Assembly: GCF_030678915.1 (NCBI RefSeq) | Contig: NZ_JAUUTZ010000025.1 | Coordinates: 1-64,000, forward strand | DNA from: Paracoccus wurundjeri | GTDB lineage: Bacteria > Pseudomonadota > Alphaproteobacteria > Rhodobacterales > Rhodobacteraceae | Direction of reading: 5' to 3' | Length of the DNA: 64,000 nucleotides | In this document: piece by piece, positions 51,359 to 59,783 of the stretch | Position numbering within the stretch: position 1 is the stretch's first letter | How the letters are laid out: the number at the start of each line of letters is the position of its first letter | Notes under the pieces: generated by a model | Databases searched by the model: none | What the model saw: only the letters and a program-made list of their open reading frames with translations | What the model was told of the DNA's origin: nothing | Position numbers and translations under genes: made by a program

Positions 51359-53083
51359 ATGACCCGCGTTGCCCTTTATGCCCGCTATTCCTCCGACAAC
51401 CAGCGGGACGCCTCGATCGAGGATCAGTTCCGCATCTGCCGCGAGCAGGCGAAGCGCGAGAAGTGGAAAGTGATCGGCACCTACAAGGACGCGGGGATTT
51501 CGGGAGCGAGCATGATCCTGCGTCCCGGCATTCAGGCGCTGTTGCAGGATGCGCAGTCGGGACAGTTCGATATCGTGCTCGCCGAGGCGCTGGACCGCAT
51601 CTCGCGTGACCAGGCCGATGTGGCGACGCTGTTCAAGCACCTGAAGTTCGCCGGCGTTCCCATCGTCACGCTGGCGGAGGGCGAGATCAGCGAGCTTCAT
51701 GTCGGGCTAAAGGGCACGATGAACGCGCTGTTCCTCAAGGACCTCGCCGCCAAGACGCATCGCGGCATCCGTGGCCGCGTGGAGGAAGGCAAGTCGGGCG
51801 GCGGGCTTTGCTACGGCTACAAGGTCGTGAAGCAGCTCGATGCGCGCGGCGATCCGATCCGGGGTGACCGCGAGATCAATGAGGCTGAGGCCAATGTCGT
51901 GCAACGCATCCTCCGTGACTATGCCGCGGGGATCAGCCCGCGCATCATCGCCAGGACGCTGAACGAGGAAGGTGTCCCCGGTCCCGAAGGACGGCTCTGG
52001 AACGACACCACCATCCATGGTCACGCGAAGCGCGGCACAGGCATCCTCAACAACGAACTCTATATCGGCAAGCTGATCTGGAACCGGCTGCGCTACATCA
52101 AAGACCCGTCGACCGGAAAGCGCGTCTCGCGGCTGAACCCGGAATCGGAATGGATCGTCAAGGACGTTCCCGACCTGCGCATCGTCGACGATGAACTCTG
52201 GCAGGCTGTCAAGGCCCGGCAGGCCGCGACCTCCGCCAAATATGCCAATGTCGCCGAAGGCATTCACAAGCACCACAGGAAGAACCGCCTGAACGGCACC
52301 CACCGGCCGAGGACCCTGCTGTCCGGTCTGGTGTTCTGCGGCTGCTGTGGCGGGCCGTATTCGATTCGCGGCTCGGATCGCTTCGCCTGCTCAACCCATG
52401 GGACCAAGGGCACCTGCTCCAACAGCCGGACGATCCCACGCGAGGAGTTGGAGCGGCGCGTGCTTGCCGGCCTCAAGGAGCGGATGATGACGCCCGAAGT
52501 CGCGGCGGAAGCGATGCGAGCCTATGCCGAGGAAACCAATCGGCTTAACCGGGAACGCCGCTCAAACGGCGATGTGTGGAAGGCCGAGCTGGTGAAGGTC
52601 GAGAAGCAGATCAGGGGCATCATCGAGGCGATCAAGGCGGGCATGTTCCACCCGAGCATGAAGGGCGCGATGGATGCGCTCGAGGCGCGTAAGGCCGAAC
52701 TGACCGAGCAACTCGTCGATATTCCCGAGGACACGCCGGACCTGCTGCCGAGCGCCTCGGCGATCTATGCAAGGAAGGTCGCGGCGCTGACCGCCGCGCT
52801 TGCCAAGCCCGACGAACGGCCCCAGGCGGCTGAGGCGCTGCGGATGCTGATCGACAAGATTGTGCTGACCCCCGGCCCGGAACGCGGAGAAATCTACGCC
52901 ACGCTGCACGGCGAACTGCGCACGATCCTTGAATGGACTGAGCGTCAAGCTATTGGAAAGGCTGGTAAAAAGACAAAACCCGCCGTTGGTGCGGCGGGTT
53001 TGTCGGTCTCAATGGTTGCGGGGGCTCGCAACCAACGATACTTGCGATTGATCGAGCGCGAGATCCCTAAGCTTGCTGCATAA
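51359..53083 (+). CDS. Large serine recombinase (element integrase)
   Basis: A 574-aa recombinase. The N-terminal resolvase domain has the nucleophile in LYARYSSDNQRDASIEDQ (Ser11 or Ser12), then EALDRISRDQADVATLF with the catalytic Arg region, and ENGDIQ-like segment AEGEISELHVGLKGTMNALF. The recombinase domain (KTHRGIRGRVEEGKSGGGLC, YGYKVV) is followed by a zinc ribbon (FCGCCGGPYSIR, then FACSTHGTKGTC) and a coiled coil. The last 24 codons carry the 22-bp repeat encoding MVAGARN, so the attachment site is part of the gene. It should catalyse integration and excision of the 53-kb element. Confidence 0.93.
   Translation: MTRVALYARYSSDNQRDASIEDQFRICREQAKREKWKVIGTYKDAGISGASMILRPGIQALLQDAQSGQFDIVLAEALDRISRDQADVATLFKHLKFAGVPIVTLAEGEISELHVGLKGTMNALFLKDLAAKTHRGIRGRVEEGKSGGGLCYGYKVVKQLDARGDPIRGDREINEAEANVVQRILRDYAAGISPRIIARTLNEEGVPGPEGRLWNDTTIHGHAKRGTGILNNELYIGKLIWNRLRYIKDPSTGKRVSRLNPESEWIVKDVPDLRIVDDELWQAVKARQAATSAKYANVAEGIHKHHRKNRLNGTHRPRTLLSGLVFCGCCGGPYSIRGSDRFACSTHGTKGTCSNSRTIPREELERRVLAGLKERMMTPEVAAEAMRAYAEETNRLNRERRSNGDVWKAELVKVEKQIRGIIEAIKAGMFHPSMKGAMDALEARKAELTEQLVDIPEDTPDLLPSASAIYARKVAALTAALAKPDERPQAAEALRMLIDKIVLTPGPERGEIYATLHGELRTILEWTERQAIGKAGKKTKPAVGAAGLSVSMVAGARNQRYLRLIEREIPKLAA
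52976..53001. other. Perfect GC hairpin inside the recombinase tail
   Basis: AAACCCGCCG (52976-52985) pairs perfectly with CGGCGGGTTT (52992-53001) around TTGGTG. It is followed within 12 bases by the 22-bp repeat. On the minus strand, a tRNA-like 3' end (GCCCCCGCAACCA) followed by this hairpin and T-run would read as a tRNA terminator. It supports an ancestral tRNA-fMet target. Confidence 0.5.
53012..53033 (+). repeat. Right copy of 22-bp direct repeat, candidate attR
   Basis: Identical to 99-120: AT, GGTTGCG (53014-53020), GGGGCT, CGCAACC (53027-53033). It lies in the coding sequence of the recombinase. Excision between the copies would give the circular element a recombinase ending LRERHSLEAAI instead of QRYLRLIEREIPKLAA. 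Confidence 0.6.
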
Positions 53084-53094
53084 CGTAGCTGACT

Positions 53095-53116
53095 GTTCTA
53101 TATGGAACAATAGAAC
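53095..53116. other. Inverted repeat downstream of the recombinase
   Basis: GTTCTAT (53095-53101) pairs with ATAGAAC (53110-53116) around an 8-nt loop, between the recombinase and the convergent dehydrogenase gene. It could be a weak terminator for either gene. Confidence 0.35.
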
Positions 53117-53164
53117 TGTTGGGCTTCATCTGCATTGAACATCGCGCCTGTTATGGTCAGCTTC

Positions 53165-53902
53165 TCAAGAATCAAACTGCATCAATCCTGCAATGGAGAA
53201 GCCTCCGTCGACCGCCAGAATTTGGCCGTTGACGTAGGAGGCGTCCTCACCGAGCAGGTGGAGAGTCATCTTCGCAATCTCTTCAATGCGACCATAACGC
53301 CCCAGTGGCACGCGCGAGACCCAATTCTGTCGTGTCACTGCGTCGTGCCAGCGTTCTGTCATGGGCGTTTCGACCGGTCCGGGCGCTATGGCATTCACGC
53401 GGATGCCGCGAGATGCCAGTTCGACCGCCATGATGCGTGTCATGGTGTTGGCGGCACCTTTCGAGGCGCCATAGGCGACCCTTCCAACATTGCCCTGCAT
53501 ACCCGAGACCGAGGTGATGTTGACGATGGCTCCTGCCTCCATTCTCCCCACCGCGGCTTGCGAGACATTGAATGAGCCCACAACATTTACGTTCAGGATG
53601 GACAAGAATTGGGCGCTTGTCGTATCCTCGATAGCGACATTCTGACCAATTCCAGCGCAGTTCACCACGCCGTCGATGCGGCCGAAATGCTCCATAACCT
53701 TCTCGATTGCGGCGCGGACATCGGCCTCAACAGTGATGTCGATGCCGATGCACAATACGCCTTCGGTCTTGGTCCGCAGCGCTTCCAACCCAGAACCCGG
53801 CAAGTCGAATACTGCACATCGCCAGCCTCGCGCGATCGCTTCATCGAGAATGCCGCGGCCGATCCCGGAGGCGCCGCCGGTAAGGACTACCACTTTTTCC
53901 AT
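53165..53902 (-). CDS. Short-chain dehydrogenase/reductase
   Basis: A 245-aa classical SDR. The NAD(P) motif is VVLTGGASGIGRGILDEA (about 5-22), NNAG-like VVNCAGIG, Ser in VNITSVSG and the catalytic pair YGASKGAANT (about 141). A C-terminal VNGQILAVDGG is present. Last gene of the minus-strand catabolic operon, 9 bases after the transketolase. It probably oxidises or reduces a polyol or sugar acid. Confidence 0.93.
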   Translation of the reverse strand: MEKVVVLTGGASGIGRGILDEAIARGWRCAVFDLPGSGLEALRTKTEGVLCIGIDITVEADVRAAIEKVMEHFGRIDGVVNCAGIGQNVAIEDTTSAQFLSILNVNVVGSFNVSQAAVGRMEAGAIVNITSVSGMQGNVGRVAYGASKGAANTMTRIMAVELASRGIRVNAIAPGPVETPMTERWHDAVTRQNWVSRVPLGRYGRIEEIAKMTLHLLGEDASYVNGQILAVDGGFSIAGLMQFDS

Positions 53903-53911
53903 GACGATCCC

Positions 53912-54919
53912 CTACAGCCAGCGACGGATATTTTCTGTCATTGCCTCACGGGTAATCCCATAGCGGTGCTGCAACACAGGAAGGGTGCCTGCATCAAGGA
54001 AGCGGTCCGGCAAGGCGATGCGTCGCAGTTCGGGGCATACGCCATTCATCGCCAGAGTGCTGGATACCGCCTCGCCCAGGCCGCCGATACTGGAGTGGTT
54101 TTCCGCAGTAACGACAAGGCGACCAGTCCGCCTGGCTTCGCGAAGTATTGCCAACTCATCCAGTGGTTTGATTGTGGGCACGTGCAAGACGGCAACATCG
54201 ATACCGTCACTCTTCAGTTCCTTGGCGCTGTCCAGGGCGCGCATCGTCATGAACCCGGTTGAGATGATCAGCACATCGCTGCCGCCGCGCAAAAGGGCCG
54301 CCTTTCCGATCTCGAATCGATAATCGTATTGATCAAGGACACGGGCCACGTTTCCGCGCAGGATCCGGGAATAGACCGGTCCGTGATGATCGGCCAATGC
54401 CGGGACCAATTGCTCGATCTCATAGGCATCGCATGGGTCGATAATCGTCAGGTTCGGCATTGCCCGGAAAATGGCAATGTCATCGGTGGCTTGATGGCTG
54501 GGACCATAACCGGTGGTCAGGCCGGGCAAACCGCCAATCAGCTTGACGTTGGCGTCCTGCTCGGCAACCGCCTGCGACATGAAATCGTAGCAGCGGCGCG
54601 AGGCGAAGGTGGCGTAGGTCGTTGCAAAGGGTATGAAGCCTTCTTTGGACAGGCCGCCCGCAGCTGTTGCCATCAACTGCTCGGACATACCCATCTGATA
54701 GAACCGATCGGGATAAGCCTCCGCGAAGATGTGGATATCGGTGTATTTCGCCAGATCTGCACTCATGCCCACGATTTCGGGGCGAGTGCGGCCGAGTTCG
54801 ATCAATGCATTTCCGAACGGCATCGAGGTCGTAGGATGTCCTTCGTCGATAGCAGAGGCTGTGATGTCGGGGGACTTGGTCTTGAGCATTGTGTTTTCCT
54901 TGTGAAGCTGCATGTTCAT
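53912..54919 (-). CDS. Transketolase C-terminal subunit (split enzyme)
   Basis: A 335-aa protein covering the pyrimidine-binding and C-terminal domains of transketolase: GMSADLAKYTDIHIFAEAYP, then YQMGMSEQLMATAAGGLSKE with the catalytic Glu of the thiamine cofactor, and VTAENHSSIGGLGEAV. The start ATG (54917-54919) overlaps the stop of the N-terminal subunit as ATGA, ensuring equal synthesis. Two-subunit transketolases of this type serve special sugar pathways. Confidence 0.92.
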   Translation of the reverse strand: MNMQLHKENTMLKTKSPDITASAIDEGHPTTSMPFGNALIELGRTRPEIVGMSADLAKYTDIHIFAEAYPDRFYQMGMSEQLMATAAGGLSKEGFIPFATTYATFASRRCYDFMSQAVAEQDANVKLIGGLPGLTTGYGPSHQATDDIAIFRAMPNLTIIDPCDAYEIEQLVPALADHHGPVYSRILRGNVARVLDQYDYRFEIGKAALLRGGSDVLIISTGFMTMRALDSAKELKSDGIDVAVLHVPTIKPLDELAILREARRTGRLVVTAENHSSIGGLGEAVSSTLAMNGVCPELRRIALPDRFLDAGTLPVLQHRYGITREAMTENIRRWL

Positions 54920-55761
54920 TGCACTGACGAGGCCTCGAGTGCCTGATACGCGCGCTTCCAGTCGTCAGGCTGAAGGCGGATGAAGTGGCTTTTTTCACGG
55001 CCTTCCAAGAAGTCGACACCGCAACCCATCTTTGTGTCGCAGATGATGATGCGAGGCTGGGGCTCCGGATGCTCCCGGGCCCGGTCGAAGGCGGCCACTA
55101 GCGCCGACATATCATTCCCGTCGATGCGCTGGACATAGAATCCGAAGGCTTCGAATTTGGCGACCACGGGCTCTGTATTCATGACCTTGGTCGACGGGCC
55201 GTCGGCCTGCACCTGATTGAAATCGACGACCGCAATGATGTTATCAAGCTGATAGCTTGCGGCGGAGATCGCAGCCTCCCATGTCGGCCCTTCAGCCAAC
55301 TCACCATCACCCATCAGAGTATAAATAAAGGATTTTGATTTCTTTCGCTTCAATCCAAGGCCCATACCGACAGCCATGGGTAGACCAAGACCGATCGATC
55401 CTCCTGACATCTCGGCGCCTGGCGTGTAAGAGGTCATACCAGACATTGGCAGGCGGCTGTCATCAGCAGCATATGTGATCAGCTCTTCTTCGGGCAGATA
55501 TCCCGCTGCAACGAGGACAGAGTAATGCGCAATGCCGTAATGTCCGGGCGACAACAGAAACCGGTCGCGATCTTCCCAGCTCGGCTGATCCGGGCGATGG
55601 TTCATCGCATGGAAGTAGGTCACGGTCAGAACATCGGCAACGCCGAGCGCTTGTGCGATATAGCCTTGTCCTTGTGTCTCGGCCATGACCAGCGCGTTAT
55701 GTCGCACGCGGCGGGCGTGATCCTTCAGGCTGGAATTGTGCAGATTCGTGATTTCGTTCAT
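54916..55761 (-). CDS. Transketolase N-terminal subunit (split enzyme)
   Basis: A 281-aa thiamine-diphosphate-binding half: LSPGHYGIAHYSVLVAAGYL, GSIGLGLPMAVGMGLGLKRK, the cofactor motif LMGDGELAEGPTWEAAISA (about 148-166) and VVDFNQVQADG. It pairs with the C-terminal subunit encoded next. Substrate not deducible. Confidence 0.93.
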   Translation of the reverse strand: MNEITNLHNSSLKDHARRVRHNALVMAETQGQGYIAQALGVADVLTVTYFHAMNHRPDQPSWEDRDRFLLSPGHYGIAHYSVLVAAGYLPEEELITYAADDSRLPMSGMTSYTPGAEMSGGSIGLGLPMAVGMGLGLKRKKSKSFIYTLMGDGELAEGPTWEAAISAASYQLDNIIAVVDFNQVQADGPSTKVMNTEPVVAKFEAFGFYVQRIDGNDMSALVAAFDRAREHPEPQPRIIICDTKMGCGVDFLEGREKSHFIRLQPDDWKRAYQALEASSVQ

Positions 55762-55803
55762 GTCAGATCCTTCCGAAATTTCTGGACTGAAAAGGTTGGG
55801 AGA

Positions 55804-57669
55804 TCAGATCACGCTTAGTGAGATCCACGGGACCGCCGATATGATGGCAAGTCCGATCAAAAGCGCACCAATATATGGCCAGACGGCACGGATCGCGCTG
55901 TCTGGCGCGACATTGCCAATACGGCAGGCGAGATAGAAACCGATTCCCAATGGTGGAGCCATCAGACCGATATTCATCGCGACGACAATGATCATGGCAT
56001 AGTGCACTGCATGGATGCCCAGGTCAGCAGCGATAGGGAACATAAGTGGTGACATCAGCACCAAGGCGGGTAGCCCTTCAAGCACGCAGCCCAACACCAG
56101 GAAGATGGCGATAGACAGCACGATGAATGAAATCGCGCCTCCAGGCATGCTGACCGCGAACTGGGCCAGAACCTCTCCGACACCAGCCTGGGTGATAGCC
56201 CAGGCCATCGATAGGGCCGTGCCGAGGATCAGCAGGATCGCACCGCTCATCGCTGCAGTTTCGACGAGCATGCGGTAGATCTGGCTGTAGGTGATGCCGC
56301 CATAAAGTATCGCGCCGATCACCAGTCCATAAATGACAGCGATAGTCGACACTTCAGTGGCGGTGGCGATGCCACTGGTGACCGACCCCCGGATAATGAA
56401 AGGCAGGATTAGCGCAGGCGCAGCGATGACCAGCAATTGCCCGACGGTTTTTAGGTTGGCGCGCTTCACACCATCCATCGATTCATGACGGGCACGGAAC
56501 CTGGCCAGTGCCATCAATGAGAGTAAAAGAACCAGTGCGACGACAAATCCTGAAGCAAACAGATCCGCGATCGAAATGCCGGCGACCGAGCCAAGCACAA
56601 TCAATACGATCGATGGCGGAACCGTATCAGCCATTGCAGCGCCGGTGGCCAGTTGCGCGATCATCTCGGGTGGCTTGTTGCCACGGCGTTTCATCTCCGG
56701 AAACAACGCTGGAGCGACCGTTGCCATGTCCGACACTTTTGAGCCGGAAATCCCGGAAACGATAAAAAGTGAGGTCAAGAGCACATAGCTCATCCCTGCC
56801 TTCACGTGGCCGAGGATCGAGCCAAGAAAATCGATAATGACCTTGCCCATGCCAGTTTGGTCCAACACACAGCCAAGCATGACGAAAACCGGAACCGAAA
56901 GCAGGATGACGCCCGACATGCCTTCATCCATGCGGCCCACCATTACAAATGGCGGCACATGAGTCGCGAAGGCCAAATATGACAATGTTCCGATCCCAAA
57001 GCAGAAGGCGATGGGAACGCCCGCGACAAGACAGACTGCCACCAAAAGAACAAGAAAAATTCCCAGAGACAGATTACCGATAGCGATGAAGAGCGGACTT
57101 GCCGCCCATAAGATCCCAGTCGCGGCAGCTACGATCAGGACGCCGATGAGCAAATCTGCAATGCGACATTCGCGAATAGCATGGAGTGCCAGCAGAGCCA
57201 GCATGAGCACAAATCCCGTAGGAATGGCTGCGACGCGCCAGGAATTGGGAATATGCAGTGCTGCAGAGGTGATGAAGGATTCTTCATATGTGTATTCGAA
57301 CGCCACCGGAATGAGTGCAATCAGGAATGCCGCAGCTGCAACCAGAGCCGTCGCCTCAGTGACCGCGCGGATGCGGGGTGACAGAAACTGAAGAAACAGG
57401 GTCAGTCGCAAGTGTTCATTCCGGTCGATGGCGATGGCCGAACCCAGCATCGCGAGCCAGATGAAGGCAATCGAAGCAGCCTCTTCGATCCAGATGATTG
57501 GCAGGTTGACCACGTAACGAGATATGACGCCTGTCAATAGAAGCGCGATCACAGAAAGCATCAACATGGCTGCGATGAATTCAACGGGACGCATGAAGGG
57601 GGAAGCGGGTCGGGCAAATTCGTTTTCGGTTACCCCGTCGATGGCCGGGTCCTGGGTGGCAGTAGTCAT
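55804..57669 (-). CDS. Fused TRAP transporter permease (DctQM)
   Basis: A 621-aa protein joining the small DctQ-like (about 25-185; IIWIEEAASIAFIWLAMLGS) and large DctM-like permease (from about 190; GMSGVILLSVPVFVMLGCVL, then IAQLATGAAMADTVPPSIVL). It imports an organic acid or sugar acid with the binding protein encoded upstream, driven by the sodium gradient. Fused permeases are common in marine-type Alphaproteobacteria. Confidence 0.93.
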   Translation of the reverse strand: MTTATQDPAIDGVTENEFARPASPFMRPVEFIAAMLMLSVIALLLTGVISRYVVNLPIIWIEEAASIAFIWLAMLGSAIAIDRNEHLRLTLFLQFLSPRIRAVTEATALVAAAAFLIALIPVAFEYTYEESFITSAALHIPNSWRVAAIPTGFVLMLALLALHAIRECRIADLLIGVLIVAAATGILWAASPLFIAIGNLSLGIFLVLLVAVCLVAGVPIAFCFGIGTLSYLAFATHVPPFVMVGRMDEGMSGVILLSVPVFVMLGCVLDQTGMGKVIIDFLGSILGHVKAGMSYVLLTSLFIVSGISGSKVSDMATVAPALFPEMKRRGNKPPEMIAQLATGAAMADTVPPSIVLIVLGSVAGISIADLFASGFVVALVLLLSLMALARFRARHESMDGVKRANLKTVGQLLVIAAPALILPFIIRGSVTSGIATATEVSTIAVIYGLVIGAILYGGITYSQIYRMLVETAAMSGAILLILGTALSMAWAITQAGVGEVLAQFAVSMPGGAISFIVLSIAIFLVLGCVLEGLPALVLMSPLMFPIAADLGIHAVHYAMIIVVAMNIGLMAPPLGIGFYLACRIGNVAPDSAIRAVWPYIGALLIGLAIISAVPWISLSVI

Positions 57670-57750
57670 CTGGATACCTGCATGTAATAGCTTTCGCGCA
57701 ATGGAATGGGTCGCCCGAGCGACTCATTCCGAATGGGTCAGTGATATTGA

Positions 57751-58758
57751 TCAGGCCAGGGAGCCGGTTACCTGCTCCAGCAGGGACCAGGCTTCGTCCC
57801 CGTAATTCTGTCGCCATTCCGCGTAGAATTTGGCCTCACGAAGTTGCCCGCGGATTGCCTCGGTGTCGGGCTTATTGAAGACCATGCCGTGTTCTTCCAG
57901 TGCATTGCGTAGATTCGCGTTCAGATCATCGATATCTTGCCGTTGATCCGTGGCAGCTTGATTGATATTGCGGCTGACAATCTCTTTCACATCGTCGGGC
58001 AAGCGATCCCAGGAGCGCTGGTTCGCCAGCATCCAGAACCCATCCCACATATGGTTGGTCAGCGAGCAGTATTTCTGCACTTCGAACAGTTTGCCGACAT
58101 CGATGGTGGATAGCGGGTTCTCCTGGGCATCGACGATGCCGGTCTGGAGGGCGGGATAGACTTCGTTCCAGTTTATGCTCGCTGGTGCGCAACCAAGTGC
58201 TTGAAACATCGAGGTCCAGAGCGGGCTGACCGGCACGCGGATTTTCAACCCGTCAAGATCATCAGGGCCTTCGATGGGGCCGGTTGAGGTCGTGATCTGA
58301 CGAAACCCATTATTGAAGATCTTGTCCATGACATGCAGGCGCGCGCCTTTAATCTGTTTTCGAACATATGCGCCGAGTTCGCCGTCCATCGCCTGCCAAA
58401 CCTCAGAGGTGTCCTTGAAGGCGAAGCCCATGCCATTGATCGACGCAACAGGCACCAGTGAAGAGAGAATGATTCCCGACAGAGTGAAAAACTCCACCGC
58501 GCCCGAACGCACCTGGTTCAAGGTATCAGTGTCCGAACCGAGTTGATTGTTGGGGAAGATTTTTAACGCGAAGCGACCGTCAGTTTCCTCGGCGATGCGA
58601 TCGCGCGCTTCTTCCATCCGGTTATTCATGGGATGACCCAGCGGGAAATTGTTCGCGAACTTGTATGTAAACTCGGCAGCCATGGCGCGTCCGGGCCTGA
58701 ACAACGCAGGCACTGCAAGTGCGGCGGTGCTTGCACCGATAAATTGGCGTCGTTTCAT
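57751..58758 (-). CDS. TRAP transporter periplasmic binding protein (DctP)
   Basis: A 335-aa DctP-family solute-binding protein from the ATG at 58756-58758, with AGGAGG upstream. The signal peptide MKRRQFIGASTAALAVPALF has a twin-arginine look. The family pattern follows: HPMNNRMEEARDRIAEETDG, IFPNNQLGSDTDTLNQV, LDGLKIRVPVSPLW with the conserved Arg that holds the carboxylate. First gene of the minus-strand operon. The open frame to 59061 is upstream DNA. Confidence 0.94.
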   Translation of the reverse strand: MKRRQFIGASTAALAVPALFRPGRAMAAEFTYKFANNFPLGHPMNNRMEEARDRIAEETDGRFALKIFPNNQLGSDTDTLNQVRSGAVEFFTLSGIILSSLVPVASINGMGFAFKDTSEVWQAMDGELGAYVRKQIKGARLHVMDKIFNNGFRQITTSTGPIEGPDDLDGLKIRVPVSPLWTSMFQALGCAPASINWNEVYPALQTGIVDAQENPLSTIDVGKLFEVQKYCSLTNHMWDGFWMLANQRSWDRLPDDVKEIVSRNINQAATDQRQDIDDLNANLRNALEEHGMVFNKPDTEAIRGQLREAKFYAEWRQNYGDEAWSLLEQVTGSLA

Positions 58759-58934
58759 GATTTGACCTCCTCCAGACGATTTAAATTTGCCGCCACACCA
58801 GTTTGCACGGGAGTGCGACATCCTCCATAAAATGGAATACAACTTGCCATTAAGAATATACATTGTTTTTTTATACGTAATTTCATATGGTTGATAAATT
58901 AAATACTCCATATTATGGAGTTTATGGGGAAGAG
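58759..58934. promoter_or_regulatory. Divergent promoter region with two IclR-type operators
   Basis: Two related palindromes lie between the divergent dctP and iclR genes: TCCAT-AAA-ATGGA (58824-58836) and ACTCCATA-T-TATGGAGT (58905-58921), 80 bases apart. AT-rich sequence between them suits promoters. They are the likely binding sites of the IclR-type regulator. Confidence 0.6.
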
Positions 58935-59783
58935 ATGGAAGAATCATCGGGAAGTCAAAGCATTGAGCGCGCCACGAATCTGTTGGCATTGGTTGCGCAG
59001 TCGCACGCAACGGGAAGCACGTTGAACGATCTCGTCCGAAGCAGTGGCCTAAAGCAGGCAACGGCGCGCCGGTTGCTGCTTGCGCTGATCCGAGCGGGAC
59101 TGGTATCGCAAGACGAAGGCACTCGCCGATACCATCTGGGATTGACGGCTTATCTTTACGGAACCATTGCTACCGACAGTTTTGCCGACCACATGATGGC
59201 TGATGAAGCGGTGCGACGACTGGCGGAACGGTCTGAAGACACCGCTTTTTTCAGCGTCAGGCAGGGTCTGCACACCCTATGCATGCGACGTGAAGAAGGA
59301 TTGCATCCGATCCGGTCGCATGTGCTTAACATAGGCCAGCGCCATCCGCTGGGCGTCGCAGCCCATGGTATCGCAATACTTGCCAGTCTACCTGATGCCG
59401 AGGTTGAGATGATTTCGGCAACCCATAGGGCTTACTACGACAGCCACTATCCAATGCTGACTGAAGACGTCCTGCGCCAGGCAATTGCCGAGGCGCGTCG
59501 TCGAGGTTGTGCGATCAACCGTGGTATTTTTCACCGTGGGGCATGGGCCATCAGTGTCGCCGTGCATGGCCCCAGTGGGCAGGTCATTGGAGCTCTGTCA
59601 ATTGGAGCCATCGAAGATCGTCTGAACGAACAGCGCCAGCCTGAGATCATCGCAATGCTGAAATCAGAAGCACGCAAGTTGGAAAGCCGCTTTTCCGAAG
59701 TGGCACTGCATCTCAACCCAACCACGAATGATGGCGCCGTAACACGGCGCCGCATCAATGGATCCGAAAGGACACCCTCATGA
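58935..59783 (+). CDS. IclR-family transcriptional regulator
   Basis: A 282-aa regulator: HTH region SQSIERATNLLALVAQSHAT, LNDLVRSSGLKQATARRLLL (about 8-50), then the effector-binding domain (RRGCAINRGIFHRGAWAISV, GPSGQVIGALSIGA). I chose the ATG at 58935 with GGGGAAGAG upstream; the earlier ATG at 58887 adds 16 AT-rich codons. It probably represses both operons until the substrate is present. Confidence 0.9.
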   Translation: MEESSGSQSIERATNLLALVAQSHATGSTLNDLVRSSGLKQATARRLLLALIRAGLVSQDEGTRRYHLGLTAYLYGTIATDSFADHMMADEAVRRLAERSEDTAFFSVRQGLHTLCMRREEGLHPIRSHVLNIGQRHPLGVAAHGIAILASLPDAEVEMISATHRAYYDSHYPMLTEDVLRQAIAEARRRGCAINRGIFHRGAWAISVAVHGPSGQVIGALSIGAIEDRLNEQRQPEIIAMLKSEARKLESRFSEVALHLNPTTNDGAVTRRRINGSERTPS

